From positions 1 through 42,726 of IMG/VR virus record IMGVR_UViG_3300037882_001533: DNA of 42,726 nucleotides; one strand, written 5' to 3'. Every line of letters begins with the position of its first letter. The stretch's first letter is position 1. Origin of the DNA: a virus. The notes beneath the pieces were generated by a model, which saw only the letters and a program-made list of their open reading frames with translations, was not told the origin of the DNA and did no database searches. Of the stretch, positions 39,722-42,726 are shown in pieces. The position numbers and the translations under genes were made by a program.

Positions 39722-39901
39722 ATGATTGACCAGGATGCCGACTATCGGCAATCTGAGACCTTTGCTGGCCGTTCCCCTCGCCCCTCGTTGACCCATCGTG
39801 AATTGAGAGCACAGATTCTCTCCCAGTGCGATGAGCACGGATTCCGACGGATTCACCGATTAGCCTTAGCCCTCATCGGTGAACGCCATGTCGAACCCTG
39901 A
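39722..39901 (+). CDS. Hypothetical protein, 59 aa
   Basis: It begins MIDQDADYRQSETFAGRSPR, then a helical part (LTHRELRAQILSQCDEHGFR). GAGG lies before ATG 39722. It overlaps the RepA-like gene by 14 bases and is therefore likely to couple its translation. A GTG at 39710 is an alternative start. No family is recognised. Confidence 0.55.
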   Translation: MIDQDADYRQSETFAGRSPRPSLTHRELRAQILSQCDEHGFRRIHRLALALIGERHVEP

Positions 39902-41078
39902 GCGCAAAGGGAGCAGCTTACGCTGGCGGTTTGAAGAGTCGGCCGTGTCGATCGTACTCGACCGCTGGCGCGAAGAACGCGGGCATCCCACGGCGGAATG
40001 CGTGGTCTATAAGGGCCTGGGCATTCTCTCGCAAGGCCGATTGAATCTCACCTCGACCACAGCGCAACGGAGTCTCGTCAAGGATCTGCAAGAGAAGACC
40101 AAGCACGAACATCCGCCCTTGAAGTGGGCGTTGATGGTGCAGATGGTCTGCACGCAAGCCCTCGCCTGTAAGCGGGAAGGCGAACCCGTCGAACCCCTCT
40201 CCAAGCCGTTGCATCCGATTGTGCTGCAGTGGCGTTGTTTTCCCCTCGTCCATGAAGGCCTGCCGACCGTGCTGTTTGGGCCTGGGGGCATCGGCAAGAG
40301 CTATCTCGGCTTGTTGACCGCTCTGATTGTGGAACGTGGCGGCAATCGGCTGTCCTTCGCGGGAGTCCCGGGTCGGACGCTGTACCTCGACTGGGAAATG
40401 GAGCAAGTCTATCTCCAGGATCGGGCGGAAAAGCTTCGGCAAGGCCACCTCGACCTGGATGGGGCTGAGCCCTTGTATCGGCGCTGTGAATCCCCATTAG
40501 CCGATGAACTGAGCGAAATTGCGGAATTGATTGACCAGGAGCAGATCAAATACCTGGTCATTGATAGTCTCGCGCCGGCCTGTGGGGCGGAACTGGCGGC
40601 CCCTGAGACGGCGATCCGGTTCTTCCGGGCCTTGCGGTCGCTCCGCTGTTCCGCCCTGGTCTTAGCCCATGTGGCGAAGAATGCGGAGGCGAAGAGTATT
40701 TACGGCTCGGTCTTCTTCACCAACCTGGCTCGGTCTGTTTGGGAGTTGGAAGGCGATGGCGACGGCACCCTGGCCCTCTATCATCGCAAGAGCAACCTCA
40801 GCGCTCGACAAGCCCCGATGGGCCTGAGCCTACAGTTTGGGCCTGAGGCGGTGCAGTTCCTTTCGATGGATCTGGCCGATATTCAGACCGTGCGCCCACC
40901 CACACAAGCCGAAGAGGCGATTAAGGGCGTGCTCCTCGAAGGCCCGAAGATGCCCAAAGAGATCGAAGACCAGACGGACCTCCCAGGTAGTACGGTCCGC
41001 ATGACCTTGAAGCGTGGCATCGGCAAGTGGTCAGCCAAACTGGACAGTGGCCAGTGGTGCTTGCTGAAGACCTCATAA
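39888..41078 (+). CDS. RepA/AAA_25-type RecA-fold replication ATPase, 396 aa
   Basis: Walker A GPGGIGKS is at residues 131-138, followed by RTLYLDWEME (a RepA-type acidic strand), Walker B YLVIDS (222-227), LVLAHVAK (258-264) and SIYGSVFFTNLARSVWELE, all in the order of plasmid RepA hexameric helicases. The C-terminal 55 residues form a winged-helix-like segment (PKMPKEIEDQTDLPGSTVRM). The N-terminal 100 residues are unassigned. It directly precedes an iteron array, so it is the best candidate replication initiator or helicase. Confidence 0.75.
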   Translation: MSNPERKGSSLRWRFEESAVSIVLDRWREERGHPTAECVVYKGLGILSQGRLNLTSTTAQRSLVKDLQEKTKHEHPPLKWALMVQMVCTQALACKREGEPVEPLSKPLHPIVLQWRCFPLVHEGLPTVLFGPGGIGKSYLGLLTALIVERGGNRLSFAGVPGRTLYLDWEMEQVYLQDRAEKLRQGHLDLDGAEPLYRRCESPLADELSEIAELIDQEQIKYLVIDSLAPACGAELAAPETAIRFFRALRSLRCSALVLAHVAKNAEAKSIYGSVFFTNLARSVWELEGDGDGTLALYHRKSNLSARQAPMGLSLQFGPEAVQFLSMDLADIQTVRPPTQAEEAIKGVLLEGPKMPKEIEDQTDLPGSTVRMTLKRGIGKWSAKLDSGQWCLLKTS

Positions 41079-41083
41079 TCGGC

Positions 41084-41268
41084 CCGTCACATGCTCCGTC
41101 ACATGCCCGTCACCGTCACACTCCGTCACATGTGACACTGTTTCTAGAATGTGTCATGCTATCAATGGTTTATAGTATGCTTTCTTGTGACGCTGTGCTT
41201 GAAAACCCTCCGTCGCGTCACATCCCACTGTGTCTTTAGACAGTGGGTGAGCGAAAGGCGTTGTGACA
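41084..41268 (+). repeat. Iteron array, candidate replication origin
   Basis: CCGTCACATG occurs at 41084, 41096 and 41123, with shorter CCGTCAC at 41107 and 41113. Starts are 12, 11, 6 and 10 bases apart. The last forms the palindrome GTCACATGTGAC (41125-41136). Further TGTGAC/GTCACA cores are at 41217 and 41262 and GTGAC at 41187. An AT-rich stretch lies between (41137-41200). This follows the RepA-like gene, as in iteron plasmids. Confidence 0.65.
41224..41247 (+). repeat. 8-bp inverted repeat
   Basis: CCCACTGT (41224-41231) with ACAGTGGG (41240-41247) and an 8-base loop. No T run follows, so it is not a normal terminator. It could be an operator or end the RepA transcript with help of a factor. 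Confidence 0.5.
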
Positions 41269-41275
41269 TTTCCCC

Positions 41276-41304
41276 TTGACAGCCCGGCCAGGATCAGGTA
41301 GAGG
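41276..41304 (+). promoter_or_regulatory. Sigma70-like promoter for the packaging/late genes
   Basis: TTGACA (41276-41281), a 17-base spacer, TAGAGG (41299-41304). It closely matches the promoter at 39558 and precedes the small terminase gene by about 40 bases. Confidence 0.6.
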
Positions 41305-41345
41305 TGGGACCGTGCGATCTATGCCACACCTAGGACGCTCCTAGT

Positions 41346-41834
41346 ATGGTCAGCGATGCGACCAGGGAAATTGCCAACCGCGTCCGGCGTGGCCTGCCCG
41401 ATCCCACCAGTCAAGCCGTCCTCGATGAATGCCTTGCTGAGCCTGTCACGGTGCGGCTCCAGACGGATAAGGAACTGGCGCACGGGGTGTGTCGACTTAC
41501 GTCGAAGTATCTCCTCAGCCGCTTACTCAATTCTAAAAAGCGTGAGTCCTTAAGCCGAGATGACTACATTTCCTGGGGCATTGCCTACGACAAGGCCTGG
41601 GGCAAGGAAACGCAGCCGAGTACGCAGATCAATGTGATTCAAAACCTCTTCGGGAGTAATACCAGGGTGCTGAATGTCTTAGGGGCGACTACCATAGGTA
41701 GTGCTGTGGACAGTTCACATAATGCGGAGTTACCAGCCGTTGAGGTATCGAGCCCACTACCGGTAGGCCAGGAGGCACAGCCGGCGATCCTCACCGTCAA
41801 GACGAAGCCGAAGGGGTTGCGCTATGGCCGATAA
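41346..41834 (+). CDS. Putative terminase small subunit, 162 aa
   Basis: Inferred to recognise DNA for packaging. It is helix-rich, with a LAHGVCRLTSKYLLSRLLNS segment and YDKAWGKETQPSTQINVIQN, the latter resembling the coil that closes small terminase rings. The C-terminal 60 residues are flexible and Val/Pro-rich. It lies three genes before the large subunit and after the origin. The family cannot be confirmed by eye. Confidence 0.55.
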   Translation: MVSDATREIANRVRRGLPDPTSQAVLDECLAEPVTVRLQTDKELAHGVCRLTSKYLLSRLLNSKKRESLSRDDYISWGIAYDKAWGKETQPSTQINVIQNLFGSNTRVLNVLGATTIGSAVDSSHNAELPAVEVSSPLPVGQEAQPAILTVKTKPKGLRYGR

Positions 41835-41946
41835 GCCGACCCCACCGGGTGCACCCTTGCCGGTCCGGCCTGGGTCCCCTCCAGCCCTGTCATATCACCA
41901 CACCGTTACACGCCGACAACGTCCCCGATTTTTGGGCGAGAAGTGA
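41824..41946 (+). CDS. Small Pro-rich basic protein, 40 aa
   Basis: The start overlaps the preceding gene by 11 bases. The product is Pro-rich then basic (TPPGAPLPVRPGSPP, then TVTRRQRPRFLGEK). It bridges to the next gene with a one-base gap. It may be a linker frame for ribosomes rather than an independent protein. Confidence 0.4.
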   Translation: MADKPTPPGAPLPVRPGSPPALSYHHTVTRRQRPRFLGEK

Positions 41947-41947
41947 A

Positions 41948-42124
41948 ATGGCGCTAATAAGTAGTGTGCACGTGGACAGTAAGGAAGTGTGGCAGCGGCA
42001 GGCGCAGGCAGCGTGGCTGGAAGAGTTTCGGTGCGCCAAGTATCTTCCCTGTCCCTTTAAGAAGCCGATCTGGCGGCCGAAGCTCGACCCGCAGGTTGAC
42101 TATTTTACGAGGCAGGGCAGATGA
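41948..42124 (+). CDS. Hypothetical protein, 58 aa
   Basis: It begins MALISSVHVDSKEVWQRQAQ and continues AAWLEEFRCAKYLPCPFKKP with a two-Cys stretch, then WRPKLDPQVDYFTR. The stop overlaps the large terminase start (ATGA), so the two are coupled. No known family. Confidence 0.5.
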   Translation: MALISSVHVDSKEVWQRQAQAAWLEEFRCAKYLPCPFKKPIWRPKLDPQVDYFTRQGR

Positions 42125-42726
42125 GCCAGCGTCTCGCGCTCCTCCAGGAATCGGGTGAAGAGGTCCAGTGGGACTGGGAGCGGTGTCGGCCGCAGGGGGA
42201 CTTCTTTTACGCGACCGAGCCGTATCAGTGTTACAGCGGGGGGTTTGCGGGGGGGAAGACGACGGCGCTGGTGGGCAAAGCCTTGCTGTTGTCGCTCGGG
42301 ATTCCGGGGAACATGGGGTTTTTGGGGCGGCAGGACGGGAAGGCCTTGCGGCATACGACGATGCAGGTGTTGTGGGAGATGATTCCGGAGAGCTACTTTG
42401 CGAAGAAGAATGATCAGCTCGGGATGGTGCAGTTTAAGGCGGAATACGGAGGCAGTAAGATTCTGTATGGGGATTTCAAGGACTTGAACGACATGAAGAA
42501 CATGCCGCTCGGGTGGTTTGGGATCGACCAGATGGAGGAGGTGGACGAAGAGACGTGGAAGATGCTGGTCGGGCGCTTACGGCGGCGGGTGCCGATCCTC
42601 ACTGACGCGCGGCAGCGGCAGTATCGGGTGCGGACGGCGGCGGGGTGTCCGCAGGGGGATGCGGTGACGGGGGAGGAGCATTTGGGCTATCACGGCCTCC
42701 CGGCCTGTGTGCGGTGCGGGGCGGCG
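42121..42726 (+). CDS. Terminase large subunit, N-terminal part (3'-truncated)
   Basis: The ATPase end of the packaging motor. Walker A GGFAGGKT is at residues 40-47, and a Walker B-like LGWFGIDQMEEVDEETW near residues 130-146 carries the acidic pair. Next comes RRRVPILTDARQRQYRV. An unusual Cys-containing stretch follows (AAGCPQGDAVTGEEHLG then CVRCG), which could be a zinc-like insertion before the coupling motif. It ends at the window edge and continues in the frame at position 3. Confidence 0.88.
   Translation, partial: MSQRLALLQESGEEVQWDWERCRPQGDFFYATEPYQCYSGGFAGGKTTALVGKALLLSLGIPGNMGFLGRQDGKALRHTTMQVLWEMIPESYFAKKNDQLGMVQFKAEYGGSKILYGDFKDLNDMKNMPLGWFGIDQMEEVDEETWKMLVGRLRRRVPILTDARQRQYRVRTAAGCPQGDAVTGEEHLGYHGLPACVRCGAA

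Noticed and set aside
1-42726. CRISPR arrays, insertion sequences, integrase or attachment sites
   Set aside because: None of the expected repeats, transposase or recombinase motifs, or duplicated att-like cores was seen. The iteron array is too short-spaced for CRISPR.

Overview
The window is almost entirely one tailed double-stranded DNA phage genome. It is GC-rich, tightly packed and uses many ATGA, GTGA and TAATG gene overlaps. The virion genes follow a P22-like (short-tailed) order: terminase, P22-type portal, scaffold, N4-gp56-type capsid protein, connector genes, a 471-residue gp10-like tail hub, fibres, ejection proteins, tailspike, lysis. An endolysin followed by a lipoprotein-like outer spanin points to a Gram-negative, GC-rich host; the host cannot be named from sequence. 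I see no integrase, DNA or RNA polymerase, tRNA, CRISPR array or insertion sequence.

Layout. Positions 3-27150 (+) hold the late module: the C-terminal part of the large terminase, portal, three tiny genes, an intrinsic terminator (4464-4501), scaffold, major capsid protein, head and connector genes, tail hub, a block with a hexapeptide-repeat acyltransferase and a glycosyltransferase (12847-14455), tail fibre, a GNAT-like gene, three ejection-type proteins, a beta-helix tailspike with a Sec signal peptide, and a lysis cassette (GH108 endolysin, membrane proteins, embedded outer-spanin frame). Positions 27223-39278 (-) hold about 35 mostly tiny early genes. The recognisable ones are a Red-like pair (annealing-type protein and PD-(D/E)XK nuclease), RusA resolvase, a DPPY DNA methyltransferase, a PP-loop PAPS-reductase-like enzyme, an SPFH-like membrane protein, a ribbon-helix-helix protein and several zinc-ribbon and single-span membrane micro-proteins.

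Positions 39279-39721 are the divergent control region: AT-rich DNA, one perfect DnaA box, a sigma70-like promoter and a leader peptide lying over mutually exclusive hairpins. Positions 39722-41078 (+) carry a small gene and a RepA/AAA_25-type RecA-fold ATPase. Positions 41079-41345 carry an iteron array (GTCACATG repeats), the best candidate replication origin, and another promoter. Positions 41346-42726 (+) hold a probable small terminase, two small genes and the N-terminal part of the large terminase. The terminase gene is therefore cut by the window ends, so the molecule is circular or circularly permuted.

How it works together, as inference: the iteron/RepA-type replicon plus the recombination module (annealing protein, exonuclease, RusA) would make concatemers for packaging, leaning on host polymerases. 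The leftward genes take over or protect the cell. The rightward genes build, fill and release a podovirus-like particle. The most unusual features are the attenuator-like leader, the plasmid-like iteron origin, signal peptides on tail-type proteins, and recently duplicated short modules that create chimeric micro-genes.
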